DNA of 17,149 nt, from assembly GCA_003446375.1 (NCBI GenBank), contig DMAW01000048.1:1-17149 (forward strand), written 5' to 3'. A model generated the notes under the pieces. The model was not told where the DNA came from. It ran no database searches and saw only the letters and a list, made by a program, of their open reading frames with translations. Shown piece by piece: positions 8,013 through 14,944 of this stretch. Both the position numbers and the translations under genes were made by a program. Every line of letters starts with the position of its first letter. Within the stretch, counting starts at the first letter, position 1. This stretch comes from Eubacteriaceae bacterium. Lineage in GTDB: Bacteria; Bacillota; Clostridia; Eubacteriales; Alkalibacteraceae.

Positions 8013-8645
8013 ATGAAAATGATTGATTATTCCTGTGTGAAGTTTATAGATGAACTCTCTTCTAAAAATGCAGTGCCCGGAGGAGGAGGAGCGGCTGCCA
8101 TGTCCGGTGCTATGGGAGCTGCTCTTGCAGGCATGGTATGTAATTTGACCACAGGCAAAAAAAAATATGCAAAACATGAAGATGATATACAGAGAATCAT
8201 GAAAAAAGCTGCAAAAATTCAAAAGGAGCTGCTGGAAATGGTAGACTTGGATGCAGAAAATTTTCTTCCTCTTTCAAAGGCTTATGGTCTTGCCAAAGAT
8301 ACGGAAGAAGAAAAGAAGCACAGGGAAGAAACCATGGAAAAATGCTTGGTGCAAGCGTGTTCTGTACCTATAGACATAGTCAAAAAGTGCTATGAAGGTA
8401 TTTTGCTTCACGAAGAGTTGGTAGATAAGGGCTCTGTTTTGGCTATCAGCGATGTAGGCGTAGGAGTGCAATGCTTGAGATCTGGGATAACCAGTGCTTG
8501 GATGAATATCCAGATAAACATAGGCTCCATCAAGGATAGAGGATACGTTTCCAAAGTTGAAAATGAGATAAAGCCCCTGTTAGCAAAAGGAATCAAGATC
8601 TGTGATGAGGTGTACCAGAAAGTAGATCAAAGGCTTTCAAAATAA
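8013..8645 (+). CDS. fchA: Methenyltetrahydrofolate cyclohydrolase (FTCD cyclodeaminase family)
   Basis: It hydrolyses 5,10-methenyl-THF to 10-formyl-THF, or works in reverse. The 210-residue all-helical protein belongs to the formiminotransferase-cyclodeaminase family, with the usual N-terminal motif VPGGGGAAAMSGAMGAAL (about 21-38) and the later SDVGVGVQCLRSG stretch. ATG 8013 follows GGAGG (8002-8006). It sits between fhs and folD, and folD here appears to lack cyclohydrolase residues, so this gene is probably the cell's cyclohydrolase. Members of this family can instead be formimino-THF cyclodeaminases, as in purine or histidine fermenters. No formiminotransferase is visible here, so the cyclohydrolase role is preferred. 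Confidence 0.9.
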   Translation: MKMIDYSCVKFIDELSSKNAVPGGGGAAAMSGAMGAALAGMVCNLTTGKKKYAKHEDDIQRIMKKAAKIQKELLEMVDLDAENFLPLSKAYGLAKDTEEEKKHREETMEKCLVQACSVPIDIVKKCYEGILLHEELVDKGSVLAISDVGVGVQCLRSGITSAWMNIQINIGSIKDRGYVSKVENEIKPLLAKGIKICDEVYQKVDQRLSK

Positions 8646-8655
8646 TTTTAAATTT

Positions 8656-8689
8656 ATATAATCCTCCATATCGATATGGAGGATTATAT
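8656..8689 (+). terminator. Perfect 34-nt palindrome between fchA and folD
   Basis: Bases 8656-8672 are the exact reverse complement of 8673-8689 (arm ATATAATCCTCCATATC). The RNA would form a hairpin of about 15 bp with a TCGA turn. The following bases (TTAG) are not a T-run, so this is a poor Rho-independent terminator. One arm carries TCCTCC and the other GGAGGA, anti-Shine-Dalgarno-like and Shine-Dalgarno-like, 50 bases before the folD start. It may tune folD expression or protect transcript ends. Confidence 0.5.
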
Positions 8690-8738
8690 TTAGAATCGCA
8701 AATAACAACACAATATACTTTTGTACGGGAGGAACAAT

Positions 8739-9590
8739 ATGAACGAATTGCTAAGTGGCAAGATAGTTGCCGAGAGTATCAAGGAAGATGCTATAAAAGC
8801 TGTAGAGGAACTAAAAAAAAGAGGAATAGAACCAAGGCTTAAGATAATAAGGGTAGGTGCCAATCCAAGCGATCTTTCATACGAAAGAGGTGCTTTGAAG
8901 AGAATGGCAGGATGCGATATAAAAACTGAGGTTTTAGAGCTTCCCCAAGATATAACTCAAGCAGATTTTATCGAAGAGCTGAAATCAGTCAATAAAGATG
9001 AGTCAGTACACGGCATACTTGTTTTTAGGCCTTTGCCAGGACATCTTGACGAAGAAGTGATAAAATATGTCATCGCACCGGAAAAAGATGTAGATTGCTT
9101 TAGTCCAACAAATGTAGCAAAGGTAATGGAAGGAGACGAATCAGGGTTTGCTCCATGTACTCCGACAGCGGTCATTGAGATACTGGATTATTATAAAATA
9201 GGGTTAAGTGGCGCTAATACTGTGGTTCTAGGCAGATCCATGGTAGTGGGAAAGCCTGTGAGCATGCTACTGCTTAAAAAGAACGCTACGGTTACTATTT
9301 GCCACTCGAAAACAAAAGATCTTCCCAGGGTTGCAGCAGCTGCCGATGTATTGATCGTAGGAATTGGGAAAGCTAAGATGGTTACTGCAGATTATGTAAA
9401 AGAGGGTGCCATAGTTGTGGATGTAGGAATAAACGTAGATCAAAATGGAAAATTATGCGGAGATGTTGATTTTGAAGACTGCAAAAGCAAGGCGGGAATG
9501 ATGACGCCAGTACCTGGAGGCGTAGGGTCGGTTACAACATCGGTGTTGGCAAAGCACGTCATAAAGGCTTGTAAGTTGCAAAATAATTAA
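8739..9590 (+). CDS. folD: Methylenetetrahydrofolate dehydrogenase (FolD; probably lacking cyclohydrolase activity)
   Basis: It oxidises 5,10-methylene-THF to methenyl-THF with NAD(P)+. I start it at ATG 8739 (GGGAGG 6 bases upstream, 283 residues) and not at the in-frame TTG 8721, which lies upstream of that ribosome site. The substrate domain, KDVDCFSP and TPCTP-type segments, the Rossmann motif VVLGRSMVVGKP (163-173) and the C-terminal PVPGGVG (258-264) are in place. In bifunctional enzymes the cyclohydrolase uses a Lys four residues after the conserved Tyr, a Gln in VQLPLP, and an Asp. Here the Lys is A52 (after Y48) and the Gln is F96 (VFRPLP); the Asp is kept (D118). This fits a dehydrogenase-only enzyme with fchA supplying the other step. 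The 93-base gap to fchA holds the palindrome. Confidence 0.94.
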   Translation: MNELLSGKIVAESIKEDAIKAVEELKKRGIEPRLKIIRVGANPSDLSYERGALKRMAGCDIKTEVLELPQDITQADFIEELKSVNKDESVHGILVFRPLPGHLDEEVIKYVIAPEKDVDCFSPTNVAKVMEGDESGFAPCTPTAVIEILDYYKIGLSGANTVVLGRSMVVGKPVSMLLLKKNATVTICHSKTKDLPRVAAAADVLIVGIGKAKMVTADYVKEGAIVVDVGINVDQNGKLCGDVDFEDCKSKAGMMTPVPGGVGSVTTSVLAKHVIKACKLQNN

Positions 9591-9638
9591 AAGAGCGCTT
9601 GTTTTTGGCTTAAGAATAAAAGTATTATTCAAGACAGG

Positions 9639-10571
9639 GTGAGAGGCTTGTTTATAGAAACGCACATGCATATTTCGCTAAATGGAGACAATTCAAAAAA
9701 ATACAGAAGGATGCTCAGTGAAGATGAGAAATTTGCTGAAGACTCCTTAAGGAGAATATTTGCATCTTATAAAGCCAGAGGAATACTCGCTTTGAGAGAT
9801 GGAGGAGATAACACAGAACTTTATCAAATGGCTAGGAAAATAGCCGGCGAAGAAGGCGTTATATACAAAACTCCAATTTATGGCTTGTATAAGAAAGGGC
9901 ACTATGGAGGGCTAATAGGAAAGCCGGTAGATGGCATAAAGGATATAGATGAACATTTTAAGGATCTGGTGAGAAAAAAAGCCGATTTTGTAAAGATTGT
10001 GCTAAGCGGCATAGTATCCTTCAAAGAGCATGAAAAAGTGGGAGACATAGGTTTCAAGAAAGAAGAGTTTGAATATATAGTAAAAAAAGCTAAAGACTCT
10101 TCTCTTTCTGTAATGGTTCATGTGAATTCTTCTGAAGGTGTTAAAATGGCTATAGATGCAGGAGTAAATAGCATAGAACACGGATATTATTTAACTTATG
10201 AGAATCTATATGCCATGAAAGAAAAAGATATTATTTGGGTTCCTACGTTGGCTCCTTTAGGAAATATCATATACTCTAATGACAAGAAATATAAAAGCGT
10301 AAAGAGCAATATTAAAAGTATATTTGAGGGACAATGCGAAAAGGTAAAACAAGCCTGGGATATTGGTGTAAAGATAGCAGTAGGAAGCGATGCCGGAGCT
10401 TATAGGGTTTATCACGGCTCCGGTTTTTTTGATGAACTTATATATATGAACAAATCAGGAATACGTAAAAGAGATTTGTTGTCAATGGCCTGCAATAATG
10501 GAGCTGAGGTTCTGGGAATTACAAAAAATGAGATCAAAGATGTAGAGGATAGGATTGCAAATGAAGGCTAG
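9639..10571 (+). CDS. Compact metal-dependent amidohydrolase, substrate unknown
   Basis: The protein belongs to the amidohydrolase superfamily, closest by eye to imidazolonepropionase/prolidase-like members. Metal ligands are visible in order: H9-x-H11, a candidate carbamylated K119 (ADFVKIVLSG), H161 (MVHVNS), H181 (SIEHGYY) and D251 (VGSDAG). Usual members of about 400 residues have a small beta-sandwich domain made from both ends. This one, at 310, begins directly at the HxH strand and stops soon after the barrel, so the sandwich is absent. The start may be GTG 9639 or TTG 9648; AGGGTGA at 9636-9642 would serve the TTG. It lies 48 bases after folD and directly abuts the next gene, so both are likely part of the C1 transcript. 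The substrate cannot be told. Confidence 0.82.
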   Translation: MRGLFIETHMHISLNGDNSKKYRRMLSEDEKFAEDSLRRIFASYKARGILALRDGGDNTELYQMARKIAGEEGVIYKTPIYGLYKKGHYGGLIGKPVDGIKDIDEHFKDLVRKKADFVKIVLSGIVSFKEHEKVGDIGFKKEEFEYIVKKAKDSSLSVMVHVNSSEGVKMAIDAGVNSIEHGYYLTYENLYAMKEKDIIWVPTLAPLGNIIYSNDKKYKSVKSNIKSIFEGQCEKVKQAWDIGVKIAVGSDAGAYRVYHGSGFFDELIYMNKSGIRKRDLLSMACNNGAEVLGITKNEIKDVEDRIANEG

Positions 10572-10580
10572 GTGGCAAAA

Positions 10581-11360
10581 ATGAAAAAAAGCATATTTTC
10601 TTGGTTTGGATATTTCATGCCTATCGAAAAAAGGCTTGAATTAATAAAAAGAGCCGGTTTTGAAAGCGTTTCATTATGGTGGGAAGACGAAATATCGCCT
10701 GAGCTGGTAAAAAAAGAAGACATGCCTCAAATTGTGTTTGAAAATGGACTTCTGCTAGAGTATATCCATGCTCCCTATAAAGACGTTGACAGCTTGTGGT
10801 CTTTAAATAAAAAAGAGAGATCAACTGTTTTAGAGAGATACTTTGGTTACATTGAAGACTGCGGCAATCACAAAATCCAAACATTGGTAATGCATTGCAG
10901 CGATAGGAACCTGGAAACCATAGACATTGAAACAGGATTTAAAAGCTTTAGGATTCTATCGGAGTTTGCTCAGGAAAGAGATGTAAAAATTGCTATTGAA
11001 AATACTAAGGATGCACATCTATTAGATATGCTGTTTACGGAGCTGGAATTGCCCAATCTAGGTTTGTGTTATGATTCTTCTCATGACTGGCTTGAAGGAC
11101 AGACTAAAGGAAAGATTTTTGAGAAGTGGGCAAAACGGACATTTGTGACCCATCTATCGGATAATGATGGGTTAAAGGATATGCATTGGTTGCCTGGAGA
11201 TGGAAAAGTCGATTGGGATGTGCTAAGAAGCCATATTGGAAAGTCGGATTTAAAATGTCTGTCAATGGAAGTGACAGGCAGTGTCATGAAATTTGAAAAT
11301 CCGGAAGAATTTATTTTTACTGCTTATGAAAGGTTGCTGGAAATCACAGGTGAATCATAA
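10581..11360 (+). CDS. Sugar phosphate isomerase/epimerase-like TIM-barrel protein
   Basis: The protein fits the xylose-isomerase-like/AP-endonuclease-2 fold. Metal-site residues appear in the usual order, numbered from the chosen start: H63 (IHAPY), H105 (VMHCSD), E140 (AIENT), D165 and H168 (CYDSSHDW), H191 (VTHLSD), H202 (MHWLPGDG) and E230 (SMEVTG). I use ATG 10581 because AGGTGG (10570-10575), which overlaps the previous stop codon, lies 5 bases before it; GTG 10572 would add three residues but have no ribosome site. It starts only 9 bases after the amidohydrolase stop, so the two are translationally coupled. Members isomerise or epimerise sugars or related hydroxy-carbonyl compounds. 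The substrate here is unknown. Confidence 0.82.
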   Translation: MKKSIFSWFGYFMPIEKRLELIKRAGFESVSLWWEDEISPELVKKEDMPQIVFENGLLLEYIHAPYKDVDSLWSLNKKERSTVLERYFGYIEDCGNHKIQTLVMHCSDRNLETIDIETGFKSFRILSEFAQERDVKIAIENTKDAHLLDMLFTELELPNLGLCYDSSHDWLEGQTKGKIFEKWAKRTFVTHLSDNDGLKDMHWLPGDGKVDWDVLRSHIGKSDLKCLSMEVTGSVMKFENPEEFIFTAYERLLEITGES

Positions 11361-11369
11361 AAAAATGAT

Positions 11370-11409
11370 ATGATAGGCAAGAAGAATGTACTTGTCATTT
11401 GCCAATCAT
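11370..11409 (+). repeat. Imperfect hairpin after the isomerase-like gene
   Basis: ATGATAGGCAA (11370-11380) pairs with TTGCCAATCAT (11399-11409) apart from one A-A mismatch. No T-run follows, so termination of the C1 transcript here is possible but unproven. Confidence 0.3.
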
Positions 11410-11419
11410 AATAAATTGC

Positions 11420-11448
11420 TTGGAAAATAGAAATCGGTTTGCTATAAT
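11420..11448 (+). promoter_or_regulatory. Promoter of the cobT riboswitch transcript
   Basis: TTGGAA (11420-11425), a 17-base spacer and a perfect TATAAT (11443-11448) preceded by TGC (an extended -10) lie just upstream of the riboswitch. Confidence 0.65.
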
Positions 11449-11466
11449 TAACTTAATTGAATACGA

Positions 11467-11613
11467 GATTTTAGGTGCCCAAAAGGGAGAATAGGGAATC
11501 GGATGCAAATTCCGAGCGGACCCGCCACTGTAAGGATGAGCTTATGCATATGCCACTGGAAACGGGAAGGCGCATACGGCGGTGAATCCAAGTCAGGAGA
11601 CCTGCCTAAAGTC
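11467..11613 (+). ncRNA. Cobalamin riboswitch upstream of cobT
   Basis: The B12 box GTCAGGAGACCTGCCT (11592-11607) and the upstream core elements GGGAATC, GCGGACCCGCCACTGT and CGGCGGTGAA mark a cobalamin riboswitch. The closing P1 helix is clear: GATTTTAGG (11467-11475) pairs with CCTAAAGTC (11605-11613) over nine positions, one of them G-T. A strong terminator follows 20 bases later, so B12 binding should switch off cobT at the level of transcription. Confidence 0.95.
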
Positions 11614-11632
11614 ATTAAACGTAAATGATGGT

Positions 11633-11678
11633 AAAGTTTACGGTCTTGTTTATATGGATAAGATCGTGAGCTTTTTTT
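11633..11678 (+). terminator. Riboswitch-controlled terminator before cobT
   Basis: A 15-position stem (AAAGTTTACGGTCTT at 11633-11647 with AAGATCGTGAGCTTT at 11660-11674, a few G-T pairs) with a 12-base loop runs into seven T (11672-11678). A competing shorter helix, CGTAAA (11620-11625) with TTTACG (11637-11642), would break the lower part of the terminator and is a candidate antiterminator. cobT begins 45 bases after the T-run. Confidence 0.85.
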
Positions 11679-11722
11679 ATTTAGCCCAAGTATTCAAAAA
11701 TAAAAAACGGGAGGAACAAAAG

Positions 11723-12772
11723 ATGTCGCTTTTAAAAGAAACGCTTTTGAAAATCGAGCCGGTCAATAATGAAAATATGATAAAAGCTCGGAAATATGTA
11801 GATGGACTGCTCAAACCGGTTGGAAGCCTAGGTGTGTTGGAAAATATCGCTGTTCAGATCTCAGGAATAAACAATGATTTAATGAGAGGCGATCTGAAAA
11901 AAGCTGTGCTTGTTTTTGCAGCAGATCATGGTATATGCGAAGAGGGCATAACCAGTGCGCCTCAGCCTGTTACTGCATTGATGACTAATTTAATCGCTGA
12001 AGGCAAAAGTGGAGTAGGGGCGATTGCTAAAAAAGCAGGGGCAAAAGTGTGCGTGACAGATGTTGGAGTAAACGCAGAGATATCAAACCCAAAAGTGAGA
12101 AACAAAAAGATAAGAATGGGAACTAATAACATGGCAAAACAAGAAGCGATGTCAAGAAGTGAGGCAGAAAAAAGCCTTGAGGTTGGGATAGAGACAGCTC
12201 TTGAAATGATAAAAGAAGGTTATGAGATTTTGGCTACAGGAGAAATGGGAATAGGAAATACAACCCCAAGTTCAGCAATATTTTCTGTTTTAGGCTCGTT
12301 GCCACCCGAAGAAGTAACCGGTATCGGAGCGAATCTATCGGCTGAGAGATTGGATAGAAAATCACAAGTCATAAGTGAGGCGATATCTTTGCACAGGCCA
12401 GATCCAAAGGATCCCATTGATGTTTTATCAAAAGTTGGAGGTCTTGAAATAGGAGCGATGGCAGGAGTGATGATCGCAGGAGCAAGTGCGAAGGTACCGG
12501 TTTTGATTGACGGTTTTATTTCATCTGCAGCAGCAGCTTTAGCCGTTAGGTTGAATCCCTATGTATACGATTATTTAATATGTTCCCACAGCTCAGCTGA
12601 AAAAGGAGCCAAGAAAGGATTGGATATTATAGGTTTCAAACCATTTTTAAATATGGATATGAGGCTGGGAGAAGGCAGTGGAGCTGCACTTGCATTTAGC
12701 ATAGTTGAGGCTTCATTGGGAATGTATAATGACATGGGGACTTTTTCTCAAGCTGGAATAGAAGTTGTTTGA
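11723..12772 (+). CDS. cobT: Nicotinate-nucleotide:dimethylbenzimidazole phosphoribosyltransferase
   Basis: It activates the lower-ligand base of cobalamin by moving phosphoribose from nicotinate mononucleotide onto it, making alpha-ribazole phosphate for nucleotide-loop assembly. The start is ATG 11723 with GGGAGG 7 bases upstream, giving 349 residues. The open frame reaches back into the riboswitch but has no support there. Family marks are KPVGSLG (31-37), FAADHGI (65-71), GEMGIGNTT (173-181), the IDGFISSAAA run (262-271) and the catalytic E317 in MRLGEGSG, the same number as in the Salmonella enzyme. It stands alone: no cobS, cobU or cobC is adjacent. Control is by the B12 riboswitch. Confidence 0.96.
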   Translation: MSLLKETLLKIEPVNNENMIKARKYVDGLLKPVGSLGVLENIAVQISGINNDLMRGDLKKAVLVFAADHGICEEGITSAPQPVTALMTNLIAEGKSGVGAIAKKAGAKVCVTDVGVNAEISNPKVRNKKIRMGTNNMAKQEAMSRSEAEKSLEVGIETALEMIKEGYEILATGEMGIGNTTPSSAIFSVLGSLPPEEVTGIGANLSAERLDRKSQVISEAISLHRPDPKDPIDVLSKVGGLEIGAMAGVMIAGASAKVPVLIDGFISSAAAALAVRLNPYVYDYLICSHSSAEKGAKKGLDIIGFKPFLNMDMRLGEGSGAALAFSIVEASLGMYNDMGTFSQAGIEVV

Positions 12773-12825
12773 TTAAAATTTAATGATGCAGTTAATAACC
12801 TTTTATTTTAGATATACAAGTAAAT

Positions 12826-12852
12826 ACAGTTATACTATGCTAAATTAACTGT
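12826..12852. promoter_or_regulatory. Inverted repeat upstream of the TetR-type gene: possible auto-operator
   Basis: ACAGTTA (12826-12832) and TAACTGT (12846-12852) are inverted copies 20 bases apart centre to centre. Another CAGTTAAT lies at 12790. A weak promoter TTAACT-17-TATGAT (12845-12850, 12868-12873) overlaps the right arm. TetR-type regulators often bind such sites next to their own gene. The region is AT-rich and chance is possible. Confidence 0.35.
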
Positions 12853-12919
12853 TATTGTTCAGGCAAGTATGATAAAATATAGTCAAATATTTGCATGTTG
12901 AAATGAAAGGATAAAACTA

Positions 12920-13567
12920 ATGAGATACAAAAAAGGTTTTGAGACAAAAGAAAGCATTATAAAAGTGGCAAAAAAGATGTTTTATGATATGGGTTATACA
13001 AAATCCACAGTGCAGAAGATTGCAGATAATGCAAATATTCCACTAGGATTGATACCTTATTATTTTAAGACCAAGGATAATATAGTGTTGGAGATAAACT
13101 CAAAATTTTTTCTTGTGGTTTACGAATTTGTAAACAGCAGGCTTAATATCAAAAGAAATTCGTATCTTAAACTTTATATTGTCACCTCGATTTATTATGA
13201 ATTGATATTAAGCGATACCCATAATAAAAAGTTTTTTTATGAAGTGTTGCGTAATAAATCAAATTTTAGGTCTTTGAGTTTTAGCGTAGAGAGGATTTAC
13301 AAAATGATTGCCAAAGAATTTGAGCTTGATTACGGCCAAATAGATATTGATTGTGTAATGATCTCGGAATTTGGAGCCAGAAGAGAGCTTTTGCTTAACT
13401 ATTGTGAAGGTAATTTAGATGTCGAGTTGGAATATTTGCTAAAGAAACTGTCATCTCTTACGGGGAAGCTTTTTGGGATAAGCGGTGAGATCATCGATAA
13501 TTATCACAGGCAGTGCATCGAGTTTATGGAAACACATGATTACAGTTACATAAAATTTCTCGCATAG
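12920..13567 (+). CDS. TetR/AcrR-family transcriptional regulator
   Basis: The 215-residue protein has an N-terminal TetR DNA-binding domain at about residues 8-56: ESIIKVAKKMFYDMGY, then the helix-turn-helix STVQKIADNANIPLGLIPYYF (about 29-49), where the usual Gly-x-(I/L)-YxYF end is close to consensus. The C-terminal ligand domain is not recognisable beyond its helices. ATG follows AAAGGA. It stands alone, with a strong terminator after it, so its targets are unknown. The nearest candidates are itself, cobT or the distant EamA exporter, which is a common kind of TetR target but not adjacent. Confidence 0.87.
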   Translation: MRYKKGFETKESIIKVAKKMFYDMGYTKSTVQKIADNANIPLGLIPYYFKTKDNIVLEINSKFFLVVYEFVNSRLNIKRNSYLKLYIVTSIYYELILSDTHNKKFFYEVLRNKSNFRSLSFSVERIYKMIAKEFELDYGQIDIDCVMISEFGARRELLLNYCEGNLDVELEYLLKKLSSLTGKLFGISGEIIDNYHRQCIEFMETHDYSYIKFLA

Positions 13568-13571
13568 CACA

Positions 13572-13607
13572 AAAAGCCGTCCCGGCTGATTTTTCGGGAC
13601 GGCTTTT
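13572..13607. terminator. Bidirectional terminator between the TetR-type gene and folC
   Basis: AAAAGCCGTCCCG (13572-13584) pairs perfectly with CGGGACGGCTTTT (13595-13607), 13 bp with a 10-base loop. T-runs occur on both strands, so it serves both convergent genes. Confidence 0.92.
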
Positions 13608-13613
13608 CTGATG

Positions 13614-14912
13614 TTAAATTCGTTTTTTTAAAGAAGTCCTAGCTTCGCCGATCATGTAGAGAGAACCGACAAAAAGATAAATATCATCCGCAGGTGAATT
13701 CAGAGCGATTTCAGCTGCAGAGTCTATTGAGTCTAGAGCTTCAGCTTCGATATTAAAATTAGAAATTATATATGTAGCGAGTTTCTCTGCAGGCAGAGCC
13801 CTAGGGTTTAGTGGAGTCACCGTGAAAAATTTTCGGGCGTAAGGAGCAATTTCTTTGAGCATCGGACCGTAACCCTTGTCTGCAAGTATACCTATGACCA
13901 CGAAGATCTTTTTATTCATGTATCTAGAAAGAGTCTTTGATAAAGCTTCAAAGCCATTTAAGTTGTGAGCTCCATCAATTATTGTCAAAGGATTTGAAGA
14001 TATTCGCTCAAAACGTCCGGGAAAAGCTATTGAAGACATTGATTCAGTCACGGCATCTCTTGATATCTCGTATCCTTTTTCCACCAATGCTTCCAAAGCT
14101 GTCAATGCCGTCAGGCAGTTCAGAACTTGGTGATCTCCAAGCAGAGTCAATGAAAATTTAAGATCTTTAAAAGGGCTGGCCTTTTTAGCATAAAATATAA
14201 CTTGCCCGTTTAAATCTGCATCTTCTAAAATGATATCTGATATATTTGGAAACAAGCATATTGAATTTGTTTTTTTTGCCTGCTCCTTGATTACTTCTGT
14301 TACATCTTCGCATTGGGGATAGAGAACAACAGTGGATCCGGGCTTTATTATTCCTGCCTTTTCAAATGCTATTTTTTCAAGAGTGTCTCCGAGATACTGA
14401 GTATGATCCATTCCTATTGAAGTGATCACTGAAACTAATGGAGCAGTAATAACATTGGTAGCATCAAAGCGTCCACCCATGCCAACTTCCAAGACTACGA
14501 TGTCAACTGCTTTCTGATTAAAATATTCAAAACCGATTGCAGTGACAAGTTCAAATTCGGAAGGAGATGGGTGTCCGTCTTTCATCATTTTAGAAACAGC
14601 ATTTTTTATTTTTTCAGTAATTTCTGCTAGTTCTTCTTTTCTTATTTTAGTGCCGTCTATCTGTATTCGTTCCGTAAATTCTTCTAGATATGGAGATATA
14701 TAAAGGCCTGTTTTGTACCCGCTATTTATCAAAACATTGCTTATCATATGGCTAGTTGAACCCTTGCCGTTTGTACCTGCAACATGGATGCATTTAAGAT
14801 TTTTATGGGGATTTCCAAGATAGTCCAGTAAAAGAGTGATATTATCAAGGCCTAGTTTGATGCCGAACATTGATGTGCCGTGTATATATTCGAGTGCTTG
14901 TTGATAGTTCAT
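13614..14912 (-). CDS. folC: Folylpolyglutamate synthase / dihydrofolate synthase family
   Basis: It adds glutamates to folates, which keeps them in the cell and raises enzyme affinity, and may also make dihydrofolate from dihydropteroate. The Mur-ligase-type protein has the P-loop GTNGKGS (46-52), the YISPYLEEFTERI stretch (about 73-85), the VGMGGRFDATN motif and a late DGAHN. The length of 432 is normal. ATG 14912 follows AAAGGAG about 8 bases upstream. It lies 32 bases after the EamA-family gene on the same strand and is probably co-transcribed with it. Whether it has both activities cannot be decided by eye. It matches the folate theme of the window but is in a separate unit. Confidence 0.94.
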   Translation of the reverse strand: MNYQQALEYIHGTSMFGIKLGLDNITLLLDYLGNPHKNLKCIHVAGTNGKGSTSHMISNVLINSGYKTGLYISPYLEEFTERIQIDGTKIRKEELAEITEKIKNAVSKMMKDGHPSPSEFELVTAIGFEYFNQKAVDIVVLEVGMGGRFDATNVITAPLVSVITSIGMDHTQYLGDTLEKIAFEKAGIIKPGSTVVLYPQCEDVTEVIKEQAKKTNSICLFPNISDIILEDADLNGQVIFYAKKASPFKDLKFSLTLLGDHQVLNCLTALTALEALVEKGYEISRDAVTESMSSIAFPGRFERISSNPLTIIDGAHNLNGFEALSKTLSRYMNKKIFVVIGILADKGYGPMLKEIAPYARKFFTVTPLNPRALPAEKLATYIISNFNIEAEALDSIDSAAEIALNSPADDIYLFVGSLYMIGEARTSLKKRI

Positions 14913-14944
14913 TAATAAGCTCCTTTCTGTTTATGATAGCGCAC

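Noticed and set aside
8721..8738. TTG start for FolD six codons upstream
   Set aside because: The good ribosome site GGGAGG lies inside that extension and fits ATG 8739.
11582..11722. N-terminal extension of CobT by 47 residues
   Set aside because: It would overlap the riboswitch and terminator; ATG 11723 has a strong ribosome site and gives the family's normal N-terminus and E317 numbering.
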